Shown: positions 16,653-25,825, counted from the stretch's first letter. The stretch: 64,000 bases of DNA from Poriferisodalis sp965237655 (GCF_965237655.1 NZ_CBDEGB010000002.1:1488001-1552000), one strand, 5' to 3'. The notes: generated by a model from the sequence alone, not told the origin. Made by a program: numbers and translations.

Positions 16653-16768
16653 GGGCGGCCTTCCGGCGGCAACCGCGGGCGGCTCCGAGTCGGCTCGGCT
16701 ACCATGGAACGGCTCGCGCGCTCCGCTGTGGTGAGGCGCTCGGGCGCACAGCCGACCGGGGATACCAC

Positions 16769-16993
16769 GTGCCGAAAGTCAAAGACGACGCAATCTTGCT
16801 CGAAGGAAAGACCGTCGAGGCGCTCAAGGGCGGTTACTTCCGCATTGAGCTCGACAACGGTCACGAGGTTCTCGGGCACCTGAGCGGCAAGATGCGCAAG
16901 CACCACATCCGGATCCTTCCTGGAGACCGGGTGCAGGTGGAAGTTTCGGCGTACGACCTCAGCCGCGGCCGCATCACCTACCGCTATAAGTAA
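16769..16993 (+). CDS. infA: Translation initiation factor IF-1
   Basis: S1-like OB-fold protein of 74 residues that binds the 30S A site during initiation. The sequence after KDDAILLEGK follows the family closely: VEALKGGYFRIELDNGHEVLGHLSGKMRKHHIRILPGD, ending RGRITYRYK. It starts with GTG and lies 5 bp before an enoyl-CoA hydratase gene. In most Actinomycetota infA sits before rpmJ-rpsM in the ribosomal cluster; here it is isolated, so it may be a second copy or a moved gene. Confidence 0.95.
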   Translation: MPKVKDDAILLEGKTVEALKGGYFRIELDNGHEVLGHLSGKMRKHHIRILPGDRVQVEVSAYDLSRGRITYRYK

Positions 16994-16998
16994 TCCTC

Positions 16999-17829
16999 AT
17001 GAGCAGTCCGGCGCAGCCGTCAAACGGCACGGTCAGCTTCAGCGTCGACGCCGACGTCGCCACGGTGACGCTCAATCGGCCCGAGACGCTGAACTCCATG
17101 AACGACGAGTTCATGAACGACATCAGCGAAGCGTTCGGCATGGTGGTGGCCGATGAGTCCGTACGAGCGGTGATTCTCACCGGATCTGGACGCGGATTCT
17201 GCTCGGGCGCCGACCTTCGCGCCGCCGCCGATGGTGCCGAGGACATCGATCCCCAGGCTCAGGGCGATGCCACGACCGACTCGATGGACAACGTGTTCCA
17301 TCCCGCCATCCGAGCGGTGGCCGAGTCTCCGGTGCCGACAGTGGCCCGCATCAACGGAGTTGCCGCCGGCGGCGGCATCGGTCTGGCGCTCTCGTGTGAC
17401 ATCGCTATCGCTGCCCGGTCAGCATTCTTCGTCGCGACCTTTGGGCCTCGGCTCGGCATCGTCCCCGACTTGGGCACGACCTGGCAGCTGCCCATGCGAG
17501 TCGGCAGGGCCCGAGCGTTGGGCATGTCGCTGCTCGGAGAGCGCGTCACGGCCGATCAGGCCGCCGAGTGGGGCCTGGTGTGGAGGACGGTCGACGACGC
17601 CGACCTCGATGCTGCGGTGGCACAGGTTGTCGATGTGCTCCGGCGCGGCTCCCCGGCGGCGATGGCGCGGATCCGCTCTGCGGTGGATGGCGCCATGCAG
17701 CGTGACCTTGCCGACCAGCTCGATGTCGAGATGGGCCACCAAGCGGTGCTCATCCCGCGCAACATGTCGCACGGTGCAGAGGCGTTCCTGGCCAAGACCG
17801 ATCCTTCGTTCCCGGGCGAGCGTTACTGA
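16999..17829 (+). CDS. Enoyl-CoA hydratase/isomerase family protein
   Basis: Crotonase-fold enzyme of 276 residues acting on acyl-CoA double bonds. The family blocks are TLNRPETLNSMNDEF, VILTGSGRGFCSGADL (oxyanion-hole region), INGVAAGGGIGLALSCDIAIAA (second oxyanion segment), and FGPRLGIVPDLGTTWQLP. An Asp lies where hydratases have a catalytic Glu, as in PaaG-like isomerase members, so 2-enoyl isomerase is an alternative. It lies 5 bp after infA and upstream of an acyl-CoA dehydrogenase, separated by a repeat/hairpin region. Confidence 0.85.
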   Translation: MSSPAQPSNGTVSFSVDADVATVTLNRPETLNSMNDEFMNDISEAFGMVVADESVRAVILTGSGRGFCSGADLRAAADGAEDIDPQAQGDATTDSMDNVFHPAIRAVAESPVPTVARINGVAAGGGIGLALSCDIAIAARSAFFVATFGPRLGIVPDLGTTWQLPMRVGRARALGMSLLGERVTADQAAEWGLVWRTVDDADLDAAVAQVVDVLRRGSPAAMARIRSAVDGAMQRDLADQLDVEMGHQAVLIPRNMSHGAEAFLAKTDPSFPGERY

Positions 17830-17840
17830 GCCGTCTCGGA

Positions 17841-17934
17841 CTGCGCTGAACCAATGCCGCGCTGAACCGATGCTGCGCAGCGCCAGCGGCTGCGCTGACT
17901 TGTTTGTTGCACAGCGCCAGCGGCTGCGCAGTGC
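17841..17934 (+). repeat. Intergenic repeat with two hairpins
   Basis: Between the hydratase and dehydrogenase genes, CAGCGCCAGCGGCTGCGC occurs twice exactly (17878-17895 and 17912-17929). Copy 1 forms GCGCAGC/GCTGCGC around a 7-nt loop; copy 2 forms a longer stem GCAC-A-GCGC/GCGC-A-GTGC. Just before, CGCTGAACC(A/G)ATGC is also repeated. The pair may act as transcript-processing or terminator structures; a U tract is missing. Confidence 0.8.
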
Positions 17935-17949
17935 TGGCAGACTGGCACC

Positions 17950-19179
17950 ATGACCGACACGCTCGAAGCCCCGACGACTGCCGATGCCGCTGCGGCGCGG
18001 GTTGACGCCGCCATCGACGAACTGCTGGCATCGCACAACCCCGAACAGCTGAGCTACGCGGAGTTTCGCGGAGCACAGTTCGACGCCGGTCTGGCTTGGG
18101 TGCACTTCGACGAGGGGCACGGCGGCCTGAGCGTCAGCCCCAGGCTCCAGCGGGGGGTCGAGGAGCGGCTGCGGGCGGCCGGCGCCCGGCCCATGAAGCC
18201 CGTCACGTTCTTCATGCACCTGGCCGGTCCGACCATTCACACGCACGGCAGCGAAGAGGTCAAGCAGCGTTTCCTCCGGTCGATGTTCACCGGCGAGGAG
18301 CTCTGGTGCCAGCTGTTCAGCGAACCAGGTGCGGGCAGCGACTTCGCCGGACTGGCGACCCGGGCGGTAGCTGACGGCGAGGAGTGGATCGTGAACGGCC
18401 AGAAGGTGTGGAACACGCTGGCCCACCTAGGCGATTTCGGCATGCTCGTGACGCGCACGAATCCCGAGGTGCCCAAGCATCGGGGGCTCACCTACTTCGC
18501 ACTCGACATGAAGTCGCCGGGCGTAGAGGTGCGCCCGCTGCGCCAGATCACCGGCGAGGCCGAATTCAACGAGGTCTACATGACCGATGTTCGTGTGCCC
18601 GATGCAAAGCGCATCGGCGACGTCGGTGACGGCTGGCGGGTGTCGCTGACCACGCTGATGAACGAGCGCAATGCCATCGGCACCGGCAGCGGTGGTCCGC
18701 CCAAGCAGGGATCGGGACCGATCTCGGTGCTGGTGAAGTTGTGGAACCAGCGCGATGAAGCTGATCGCGACACCGTGACGCGTGATCGACTGACAAAGCT
18801 GTGGGCGCGCTCGGAGGTGATGCGCCTGACGAATATGCGCGCCGGGGCCAACCGGCGCATGGGCAATCCCGGGCCGGAAATGTCCATCGCCAAGCTGGCC
18901 TATGCCGAGCTGAACCAGGCGCTCATGACCTGTGCGGTGGACATGATGGGCGCCGAAGGGCTCGTCGGCTACGACTACACGTTCCGCCGCCCCGAGGACC
19001 TGTCGGTGGACGGGTCCGACGGCGGCGTGCAGCACGGTTTCCTGCGAGTACGCGCCAACTCCATCGAGGGCGGCACCTCGGAGATCATGCGGAACATCCT
19101 GGGAGAGCAGGTCCTGGGACTCCCGGGCGAGCCACGGGTCGACAAGGACGTCCCGTGGATCGAAGTGCCGCGTAACTGA
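17950..19179 (+). CDS. Acyl-CoA dehydrogenase
   Basis: FAD-dependent flavoenzyme of 409 residues introducing an alpha-beta double bond into an acyl-CoA. Family signatures are LWCQLFSEPGAGSDFAGL (FAD contact), VNGQKVWNTLAH, MTDVRVPDAKRIG, and the C-terminal SIEGGTSEIMRNILGEQVLGLP flavin/adenine loop. It resembles the bacterial FadE-like groups used for branched, steroid or unusual acyl chains rather than short-chain BCAD; the precise substrate is not readable. The hydratase upstream and VOC protein downstream lie on the same strand. Confidence 0.9.
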   Translation: MTDTLEAPTTADAAAARVDAAIDELLASHNPEQLSYAEFRGAQFDAGLAWVHFDEGHGGLSVSPRLQRGVEERLRAAGARPMKPVTFFMHLAGPTIHTHGSEEVKQRFLRSMFTGEELWCQLFSEPGAGSDFAGLATRAVADGEEWIVNGQKVWNTLAHLGDFGMLVTRTNPEVPKHRGLTYFALDMKSPGVEVRPLRQITGEAEFNEVYMTDVRVPDAKRIGDVGDGWRVSLTTLMNERNAIGTGSGGPPKQGSGPISVLVKLWNQRDEADRDTVTRDRLTKLWARSEVMRLTNMRAGANRRMGNPGPEMSIAKLAYAELNQALMTCAVDMMGAEGLVGYDYTFRRPEDLSVDGSDGGVQHGFLRVRANSIEGGTSEIMRNILGEQVLGLPGEPRVDKDVPWIEVPRN

Positions 19180-19224
19180 GGCACGTCAGAACAGTCAGTC
19201 GATCAAGTCAGCCAGGGAGCAGCG

Positions 19225-19860
19225 ATGACGGCGACCGACAGCAGCACCGAGGTGCCTCCCGCACCCGAGGTGTCGAAGCGGACCGAGCCGGTTGCACCCC
19301 GCGGCGTGAACCACCTCGTTCTCAACGTGCGCGACATTGAGGAGTCGCACCACTTCTGGTGCAACCTGCTCGGATTCCGCCAGGTGGGCAACTTGGTGGC
19401 TGCACCCGACGGTCGCGGGCGCCCCACGATGCGCTTCTACAGCGGAGTACGGGGTGCCCCCGAAGGTCAGCACCATCACGATATTGCACTCATGGAACAG
19501 GACGACCTGCCGCCGCCCCCGGAACAATGGACACTGGGAAGCGGTGGATGTGCGGTCAACCACATCGCCATCACGTATCCGGACCGTGAGTCGTGGCTGT
19601 CCCAGGTCCAGTTCCTGATGGACAACGACGTGAGGATCGCTCGCCGCACTGACCACGGCATGACGCACAGCGTCTACATCACCGATCCCAACGGCTACGG
19701 CGTCGAGGTGCTGTACGACCTGCCGCGTGAAGTCTGGGAGGACGACATCAACGGGGCGCTGAACTACGCCATCGACCACCCTCGCGATGAAGCGCTGATC
19801 GACGACACCAACTACATCGACGACTTCACCGGCTGGGGCGACCCCGACGACAAGTTTTGA
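19225..19860 (+). CDS. VOC-family (glyoxalase/extradiol dioxygenase-like) protein
   Basis: 211-residue vicinal-oxygen-chelate protein. Two beta-alpha-beta-beta-beta modules are visible: GVNHLVLNVRDIEESHHFWCNLLGF at the N-terminus, and AVNHIAITYPD followed by SVYITDPNGYGVEVLYD. His in VNHLVL, His in VNHIAI and Glu in VEVLYD are candidate metal ligands, as in type I extradiol dioxygenases. The C-terminal tail is acidic. It could be a ring-cleavage dioxygenase or an isomerase-type VOC enzyme; no aromatic pathway neighbours support a choice. Confidence 0.8.
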   Translation: MTATDSSTEVPPAPEVSKRTEPVAPRGVNHLVLNVRDIEESHHFWCNLLGFRQVGNLVAAPDGRGRPTMRFYSGVRGAPEGQHHHDIALMEQDDLPPPPEQWTLGSGGCAVNHIAITYPDRESWLSQVQFLMDNDVRIARRTDHGMTHSVYITDPNGYGVEVLYDLPREVWEDDINGALNYAIDHPRDEALIDDTNYIDDFTGWGDPDDKF

Positions 19861-19915
19861 GGACGGCGTCCCGCCGGCAGGACTGGGCCGAAGCTAGCCC
19901 GGGCATACGCGACAG

Positions 19916-19945
19916 CGCCGGGCCAGGCCAGAGCCCAGCCCGGCG
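19916..19945. terminator. Possible bidirectional terminator between convergent genes
   Basis: CGCCGGGC (19916-19923) and GCCCGGCG (19938-19945) form a perfect 8-bp GC-rich stem with a 14-nt loop. It lies in the 115-bp gap between the convergent VOC and PotD-like genes. No U tract follows, so it would be an atypical terminator. Confidence 0.5.
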
Positions 19946-19975
19946 TACTGCCGGCTCAATTGACCTCCGGCTCCC

Positions 19976-21184
19976 TCAGCTCTTGGCCTCGGTCAGCATG
20001 TCCTGCACGATCAAGCCCAGGTCGCCCATCTGCGGGATCAACTCCAGCCGCGCGTACACCTCCGGCGGCGGGTAGATCCCCGGGTCCTCCAGAATCTCGT
20101 CCAGGATGTAGGGCGTTGCGGCTGTGTTCGGGCTGCCGTAGTAGGTGTAGTTCGTCAACGCAGCGCCGTTCTCCGCGTCGAGCAGGAAGTTGATCATGGC
20201 GTGGGCCGAGCACACGTTGTCGGCGTTGTGCGGGATGGCCATCGTGTCCACCCAGCGGACACCGCCCTCGATCGGGATGGTGTACACGTGAGTCTCGTAC
20301 GCATCGGTCTCGAAGAAGGCCTGGGCGAACCCGCCGCTCCAACCGTGTGCCACGTCGACCTCGCCGTTGACCAGGTCATCGCCGAAGGTCACCGAGTCGT
20401 ACTTGAGCAGCCGATCATTGGTGGCCTTGAGCAGGGCGCCCGCTTCGCGCACGGCGTCCTCGTTACCGGACTCGATCACCTCGGTGATGCTGTAGCCCAA
20501 GTACTTCAGTGCGGCCGAAACGGCCTCGGGCGCGTCGTCGAGCATGGAGATGTCGCCCGGCACCAGCGCCGCCGTCTCAGGATCGAAGATGACCGCCCAT
20601 GAGGCTTCGCCACCGAGCGTATCGAGCATGTCGTAGGTCATGCCGATGCCCGTCGTGCCCCACTGGTACGCCACGTGGAAGCGGTGCTCGGGATCGAACG
20701 GCGGGTTGTCCCACGCGTCATCGATGTTAGCGGCATTGGGCAGGGCGTCGAAGTCCAGGGGCAGCAGCAGATCCTCGGAGATCATCAACGCCACCATGTA
20801 GTCCGATGGAACGACCAGGTCATAGATGGCGGCGCCTGACTCGACCTGAGTGAGCATCTGCTCATTCGACTCATACACCGAGTAGTCGATGCTGATGCCT
20901 GACTCCTCTTCGAAAGCGACCAGCAATTCCTCATCGATGTAGTCGGCCCAGTTGTAGAACACCAGATCGCCGTCAGTCTCGCCGGGTTCGCAGCCGTCGT
21001 CGGGAGCCGGACCGTCGGCGGCATCTCCCGCATCGCTTGCAGCGGCAGTGGTGGCGGCGGCAGCCTCGCTGGCATCGTCGTCGTCTCCGTCGCCGCATGC
21101 GGCCAGCAGCAGCACAGCCACAACGGTGACTGCGAGCCACCGACTGCGGCGCAGTCGGCCTCGGGTGCTCGCTGAATCGGTCAT
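19976..21184 (-). CDS. Polyamine ABC transporter substrate-binding lipoprotein (PotD-like)
   Basis: 402-residue secreted lipoprotein receptor for spermidine/putrescine uptake. N-terminal basic residues, a hydrophobic stretch and the lipobox LLAAC precede an Asp/Ala-rich linker. The mature domain starts with VFYNWADYIDEELLVAFEEESGI, the PotD/PotF signature, and contains YDLVVPSDYMV. The start ATG at 21184 has GGGAGG 4 bp upstream. It lies 82 bp downstream of the permease on the same strand and is probably the last gene of the polyamine operon. Confidence 0.9.
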   Translation of the reverse strand: MTDSASTRGRLRRSRWLAVTVVAVLLLAACGDGDDDDASEAAAATTAAASDAGDAADGPAPDDGCEPGETDGDLVFYNWADYIDEELLVAFEEESGISIDYSVYESNEQMLTQVESGAAIYDLVVPSDYMVALMISEDLLLPLDFDALPNAANIDDAWDNPPFDPEHRFHVAYQWGTTGIGMTYDMLDTLGGEASWAVIFDPETAALVPGDISMLDDAPEAVSAALKYLGYSITEVIESGNEDAVREAGALLKATNDRLLKYDSVTFGDDLVNGEVDVAHGWSGGFAQAFFETDAYETHVYTIPIEGGVRWVDTMAIPHNADNVCSAHAMINFLLDAENGAALTNYTYYGSPNTAATPYILDEILEDPGIYPPPEVYARLELIPQMGDLGLIVQDMLTEAKS

Positions 21185-21266
21185 GTTTCCTCCCTTATGG
21201 ACGTCCAACGGAACGCCGCTGTGCTTGTCGCTCTGAGTGAGCGTGGTTGTATCGAGTGGTGCCGGT

Positions 21267-22103
21267 TCACGGCGTGCTGCTCCGGGGCCGTTGCAGTGCC
21301 AGCGAGGCCACGACCAGCGTGATCGAGGCGGCCAGCATGAGCGTGGAGATGGCGTTCAACTCGGGCGTGACGCCTTGGCGGATACTGCTGAAGACGTACA
21401 CCGGCAGGGTCGTGGCCCCCGGGCCGGCCGTGAAGGCTGAAATGACGACGTCGTCGAGCGACAGCGTCAGCGCCAGCAGGGCACCCGCGGCGATGCCTGG
21501 CGCAATCAGCGGCAGCGTCACCCTCCTGAACGTACGCCACGGTGTGGCATACAGATCACGTGCGGCCTCTTCGAGCGTGCGATCGAACTGATCCAGGCGG
21601 GCGCGCACCACCACCGCGACGAACGAGATGTTGAACGCAATGTGGCTGAGGGCGACTGTCGTGACACCCAGGGTGAGCCGCGGGCCGAATGTGTCGATGA
21701 GCCTGAACGCCTCGGCGAAGAACACCAAGAGCATGACTGCCATCGTGATATCGGGGATGACGATGGGCAGGTAGACGGTGCCGTCCAGCGCCCGCCTCCC
21801 CTTGAAGCGGTAGCGGTCGAGAGCGAGCGCCACTGCTGTCCCCAGCACTGTCGACACGATCGTCGAGGTGATCGCGACGACAAGTGACACACGCAGCGCG
21901 CTGACGACGTGGGTATTGCCAAGGGCCTCGCCGTACCAACGCGCCGAGAGGCCTTGCCAGACATTGACCCGCTCGGAATCGTTGAACGAGAACACCACCA
22001 ACACTGCGATCGGCACATAGAGGAACGTGAACACCAGCCACGCGTTCGCGGCCAGCAGCCGTCGAGACGAGCGCTTGGTGCCCGCAGTATCGAGACTGCT
22101 CAT
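21267..22103 (-). CDS. Polyamine ABC transporter permease (PotC-like)
   Basis: 278-residue inner-membrane permease. About six transmembrane segments are present, the first at residues about 20-40 (FLYVPIAVLVVFSFNDS, a PotC/PotI signature). The EAA loop is EEAARDLYATPWRTFRRVTLPLIAPGI. ALTLSLDDVVISAFTAGPGATTLPVYVFS is typical of this family. Its start overlaps the preceding permease stop by 4 bp (ATGA). Confidence 0.93.
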   Translation of the reverse strand: MSSLDTAGTKRSSRRLLAANAWLVFTFLYVPIAVLVVFSFNDSERVNVWQGLSARWYGEALGNTHVVSALRVSLVVAITSTIVSTVLGTAVALALDRYRFKGRRALDGTVYLPIVIPDITMAVMLLVFFAEAFRLIDTFGPRLTLGVTTVALSHIAFNISFVAVVVRARLDQFDRTLEEAARDLYATPWRTFRRVTLPLIAPGIAAGALLALTLSLDDVVISAFTAGPGATTLPVYVFSSIRQGVTPELNAISTLMLAASITLVVASLALQRPRSSTP

Positions 22104-23023
22104 GGCGCACCTGCTCGGGCGCGTTCGGCGTTCTCCGAGTTGCGCTGGTTGATCGCCACTGTAACGAGCATCGCCACGATCACCAGCACGCTCAGGGAGG
22201 CGCCCAGCGGCCAGTTGCGAGCAGCCTGGAACTGGCGCGCCACATACGAGCCGATGAGCAGCGTCTTGGCTCCGCCCAGGATCTCGGGCACGACATAGGA
22301 GCCGAAGCTGGGGACGAACACCAGCACGCAGCCCGCCACGATGCCCGAGCGGGTCAGTGGCACCGTCACCCGCCAGAAGGCCTTCGCTCCGCTGGCGTAG
22401 AGATCACGGGCGGCCTCGACCAAGCGCCAGTCCATGCGCTCGAGGGCCACATAGAGCGGCAGCACCATGAACGTCAGGAATCCGTACACCATTCCCAGCA
22501 CGACGGCAGTGGGTGTGAACAAGATGCGGAACGTGCCGAAGCCCATGGCCTCGCTGAGCGCTGAGGCCGGGCCATTCGAGCCGAGCAGGAAGCGGATTGC
22601 GAAGATCCGCACGAGTCCGTTGGTCCAAAACGGGATCATCACCAGCACGAGCAGACGGGCTCTGACCCTGGGGGAGCGGGTGGCCAGGTAGTAGGCGAAG
22701 GGGTAGGCGACCACCAGGCACAGCACGGTCGTGATGAACGCCAGCCAGGCCGAGCGGGCGATGATGCCCAGAATCACGTCGTCGGCGAGGCGCTCGTAGG
22801 AGTTGAGGTTCCAGCCGCTGAGCGAGGTGCGGCCCGTAGATGTGCGGGTGGCGAACGAGTACACGGTGATGAGGCCCAGCGGGACCATGAAGAAAATGAG
22901 CAGGTACAACGCACCGGGCGAGGCGATGAGCGTCCCGATGCGCCGAGCCCGGCGCTGCGCGGCCTGCTCTTGGGGCGTCAGCAGCGTCTCTGCTGGGCTG
23001 GAACGGCGACGCAGCGTGCGCAT
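22100..23023 (-). CDS. Polyamine ABC transporter permease (PotB-like)
   Basis: 307-residue permease partner of the PotC-like protein. A cytoplasmic N-terminus is followed by a helix and LITVYSFATRTSTGR; the EAA loop is VEAARDLYASGAKAFWRVTVPLTRSGI; VFVPSFGSYVVPEILGGAKTLLIGSYV is the usual PotB block. The ATG at 23023 overlaps the ATPase stop as TGATG. A longer reading to 23224 is only the ATPase's other frame. Together the two permeases form the transmembrane channel. Confidence 0.92.
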   Translation of the reverse strand: MRTLRRRSSPAETLLTPQEQAAQRRARRIGTLIASPGALYLLIFFMVPLGLITVYSFATRTSTGRTSLSGWNLNSYERLADDVILGIIARSAWLAFITTVLCLVVAYPFAYYLATRSPRVRARLLVLVMIPFWTNGLVRIFAIRFLLGSNGPASALSEAMGFGTFRILFTPTAVVLGMVYGFLTFMVLPLYVALERMDWRLVEAARDLYASGAKAFWRVTVPLTRSGIVAGCVLVFVPSFGSYVVPEILGGAKTLLIGSYVARQFQAARNWPLGASLSVLVIVAMLVTVAINQRNSENAERARAGAP

Positions 23024-24138
23024 CAGTCCGCCACGACGGTTGTAGAGGCCGGGGCCCAGCTCACGCTGACCGGCTCGCCTGCGGCCAGCGCTGCCTCGCC
23101 GGTTTCGGCTCGGGCGGTGACCGTTGGTGCGTCGTTGCTCGTGCCGGACGCTGCGCTGATGGACACCGTGTAGACGAAGGCGTGGCCGAGGTAGGTGACG
23201 TCGAGAATGACACCGTCGAGGCACGGAGCACCGGGAGGCACCTCGCCTTGGGGATACAGCCGCACTTGTTCAGGGCGCACGCTCAACGCTGCCGCGGTGC
23301 CCGCGGCCAGGTTGCTCTCAGCGGCAACGACTGCCCCAGCACGCAGGCACACCGTCGAGGAACTCTCCACGACACCTTCGAGCAGATTCGTCCGTCCGAT
23401 GAAGTCGGCCACGAAACGGCTGGCGGGATGCTCGTACACCTCTGCGGGCGTGCCGACCTGCAACAGGCGGCCTTCGGACATGACGCCCACTCGGTCGCTC
23501 ATCGCCAAGGCCTCTTCCTGATCGTGTGTCACGAACACGAACGTGATGCCGACCTCACGCTGGAGCACCTTGAGCTCCACCTGCATTTCCTGGCGCAGCT
23601 TCAGGTCCAGCGCTCCCAGGGGCTCGTCGAGCAGCAGCACCTTGGGGTGGTTCACGAGCGCCCGGGCCAGCGCAACCCGTTGCTGCTGCCCGCCCGAGAG
23701 CTGCGAGGGTCGGCGATGTTCCATGCCTTCGAGCTGAACGAGCGAGGTTGCCTCGGCAACCTGCCGATCGGCCTCGGAACCGCGGATGCCGCGCATGCGC
23801 AGGCCGAAGGCGATGTTCTGGGCCACCGTCATATGTGGGAACAAGGCGTACGCCTGGAACACGGTGTTGACGGGTCGTCGGTCCGGTGGCGAAGATGCGA
23901 CTTCTTCGCCGTAGATCAGCAGGCTGCCTTCGCTGGGAACGTCGAGGCCGGCGATCATGCGAAGCGTCGTGGTCTTGCCGCAGCCCGACGGTCCGAGCAG
24001 CGCGAAGAACTCGCCGTCGGCGATCTTCAGGTCGAACGAGTCGACAGCTATGACCTCGCCGAACCGTTTTGAGATGTCGCGCAGCTCCACAGCCGGTGCA
24101 CCGGTGCTGGCCGGGGTCTCGTCGGCGGACGTGTTCAT
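23023..24138 (-). CDS. Polyamine ABC transporter ATPase (PotA-like)
   Basis: 371-residue nucleotide-binding subunit. Walker A GPSGCGKTT, Q-loop (VFQAYALFPHMTV), signature LSGGQQQRVALARAL, Walker B VLLLDEPLGALD and H-loop FVTHDQEEAL lie in order, followed by a TOBE-type regulatory domain with FIGRTNLLEG. The start overlaps the upstream agmatinase stop by 4 bp and the stop overlaps PotB by 1 bp, so the gene is embedded in a tight operon. Confidence 0.94.
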   Translation of the reverse strand: MNTSADETPASTGAPAVELRDISKRFGEVIAVDSFDLKIADGEFFALLGPSGCGKTTTLRMIAGLDVPSEGSLLIYGEEVASSPPDRRPVNTVFQAYALFPHMTVAQNIAFGLRMRGIRGSEADRQVAEATSLVQLEGMEHRRPSQLSGGQQQRVALARALVNHPKVLLLDEPLGALDLKLRQEMQVELKVLQREVGITFVFVTHDQEEALAMSDRVGVMSEGRLLQVGTPAEVYEHPASRFVADFIGRTNLLEGVVESSSTVCLRAGAVVAAESNLAAGTAAALSVRPEQVRLYPQGEVPPGAPCLDGVILDVTYLGHAFVYTVSISAASGTSNDAPTVTARAETGEAALAAGEPVSVSWAPASTTVVAD

Positions 24139-25157
24139 GTGAGTCCCACGGGGTTGGGCGAGGCGCCCACATGCACCGCGCGCGTGCAGATGAAGTCGTG
24201 CGCGATGGTCGCTGCTGCCAGAGCGGTGATCTCGGAGACGTCGTATGCGGGGGCAACTTCCACAACGTCCATTCCGACGATGTCGACCGGCGACAGGCCA
24301 CGCACGATCTCGAGTGCCTGGGCGGTGGTGAGACCGCCTGCTACTGGCGTTCCGGTGCCAGGGGCGAACGCCGGGTCGATGCAGTCGATGTCAAAGGTGA
24401 GATACGCCTGACGATCCGCAACACGTTCGAGCACGACCTCGACGACAGCGTCAGGCCCATTGCGATGCACCCAGGGCGCGCCGAGCACCGTGAAGCCGTG
24501 ATCGTCATTGTGGGTGCGGATGCCGATTTGCACCGAGGCCGACGGGTCGATGATGCCCTCACGCAGGGCTCGAAGGAACATTGAGCCGTGGTCGAGCCGG
24601 CCCTCGTCGTCGGGCCACGTGTCGGGATGCGCGTCGAAGTGGATAAGTGCCAGCGGGCCGTGCTTGGCGGCATGGGCTCGCAGGATGGGGTAGGTGACGA
24701 AGTGATCACCGCCGAAGGTCACCATCTGAGCGTCGTGAGCGAGAATCTCTGTGCAGTGGGCCTCAATGCGCTCGACGGCTTCGGTCGGGTGGCCGTAGTC
24801 GATAAAGCAGTCCCCGTAGTCGGCAACGGCGAGGTGTTCGAAGGGGTCGAAGCCGAAGGGATAGGCGTCAAGTTCGGCGAGGCCAACCGAGGCCGCCCGG
24901 ATAGCTCGGGGCCCCAGACGGGCGCCGGGCCGGTTCGAAGTGGCCATGTCGAAGGGGATGCCCGATACGACGATGTCGGCCCCGGCGATGTCACGTGTGT
25001 AGCGGCGGCGCAGGAACGACAATGCCCCGCCGTAGGTCATCTCTGGCAACCGGCCACGTAGGCCTTCGGACCGGAAGGCCTGATCGCCGATTGTCTCGGA
25101 CTCAGCCCCGGCGACCAAACCCCCGCCGCCCGACGACGACTCGCCAGCGTCGCTCAT
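24135..25157 (-). CDS. Agmatinase/ureohydrolase family protein
   Basis: 340-residue Mn-dependent ureohydrolase, most likely agmatinase (agmatine to putrescine plus urea). The metal motifs are present: FGGDHFVTYPI, IHFDAHPDTW and LTFDIDCIDPAFAPGTGTP. Arginase and guanidinobutyrase share them, so substrate identity rests on context: it is translationally coupled to a polyamine transporter. I chose ATG 25157, overlapping the GNAT stop by 4 bp; the longer frame to 25190 is unlikely. The N-terminus has a Ser/Gly-rich stretch before the domain. Confidence 0.88.
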   Translation of the reverse strand: MSDAGESSSGGGGLVAGAESETIGDQAFRSEGLRGRLPEMTYGGALSFLRRRYTRDIAGADIVVSGIPFDMATSNRPGARLGPRAIRAASVGLAELDAYPFGFDPFEHLAVADYGDCFIDYGHPTEAVERIEAHCTEILAHDAQMVTFGGDHFVTYPILRAHAAKHGPLALIHFDAHPDTWPDDEGRLDHGSMFLRALREGIIDPSASVQIGIRTHNDDHGFTVLGAPWVHRNGPDAVVEVVLERVADRQAYLTFDIDCIDPAFAPGTGTPVAGGLTTAQALEIVRGLSPVDIVGMDVVEVAPAYDVSEITALAAATIAHDFICTRAVHVGASPNPVGLT

Positions 25158-25825
25158 GTGGCGTCGCCTTGAGAGTCTGGGTTGTGCCATACGATCAGCG
25201 CCGCCCAGCTCTCAGTGGCCGGATCAGTGATGTAGTTTGGCAATCCGCACACCGCCTCGAATCCATTCTCGATCTGGAAGCTCAGCGTGCGGTCATAGAG
25301 CCGGCCCGCTCGAACTTCCGCGATGTACTCATCGGCGGTCATGGTCACCTTGTGCTCGGCGTAGCCCGGGATGACGCCTCCCGCGACGATCCCCGCCAGC
25401 CCAAGATCGACGCAGACCCGCTTGCGCAGCTCGTACAGCTCGGCTCCGATGCCGCGGCGCCGGTACTCGAGTCTGGTGGCGATGCTGGTGCCGTAGTACC
25501 AACGACCCTCCGGAACGTGACCGCTGCCGCTGTGGTCGTCGGGCACGATGTCGGCGATCGTGTGTATCGGATTCGCCAGATCGAAACTGCAGCGGATGCC
25601 GACGCCCATGGCGACCAGCTCGTCGCCGTTGAATCCGGCGAAACAGCCTTCGGAGAAATCGCGCGCCAGCTGACCGAACGCGTCGGCGTCGTACAGGTCG
25701 TGCTGGTCGGCGGTCGGGTGAGAGGCCAGCTCCAGCGCCTCGAGCTCGGTGGCCCACTCCGGAACGATGCGGGCATAGCGCAAGCCCGAGCGCTCGCCGA
25801 CAGACACAGCTTCGATCTCACGCAT
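25154..25825 (-). CDS. GNAT-family N-acetyltransferase
   Basis: 223-residue acetyl-CoA-dependent acetyltransferase. The acetyl-CoA loop is visible in ATRLEYRRRGIGAELYELRKRV (Q/R-x-x-G-x-G/A motif within RRRGIG). VAMGVGIRCSF and the end (FQIENGFEAVCGLPNYI) fit the GNAT fold. It is the first gene of the polyamine operon and overlaps the agmatinase start by 4 bp, suggesting acetylation of a polyamine or related amine. The substrate is inferred from context only. Confidence 0.8.
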   Translation of the reverse strand: MREIEAVSVGERSGLRYARIVPEWATELEALELASHPTADQHDLYDADAFGQLARDFSEGCFAGFNGDELVAMGVGIRCSFDLANPIHTIADIVPDDHSGSGHVPEGRWYYGTSIATRLEYRRRGIGAELYELRKRVCVDLGLAGIVAGGVIPGYAEHKVTMTADEYIAEVRAGRLYDRTLSFQIENGFEAVCGLPNYITDPATESWAALIVWHNPDSQGDAT

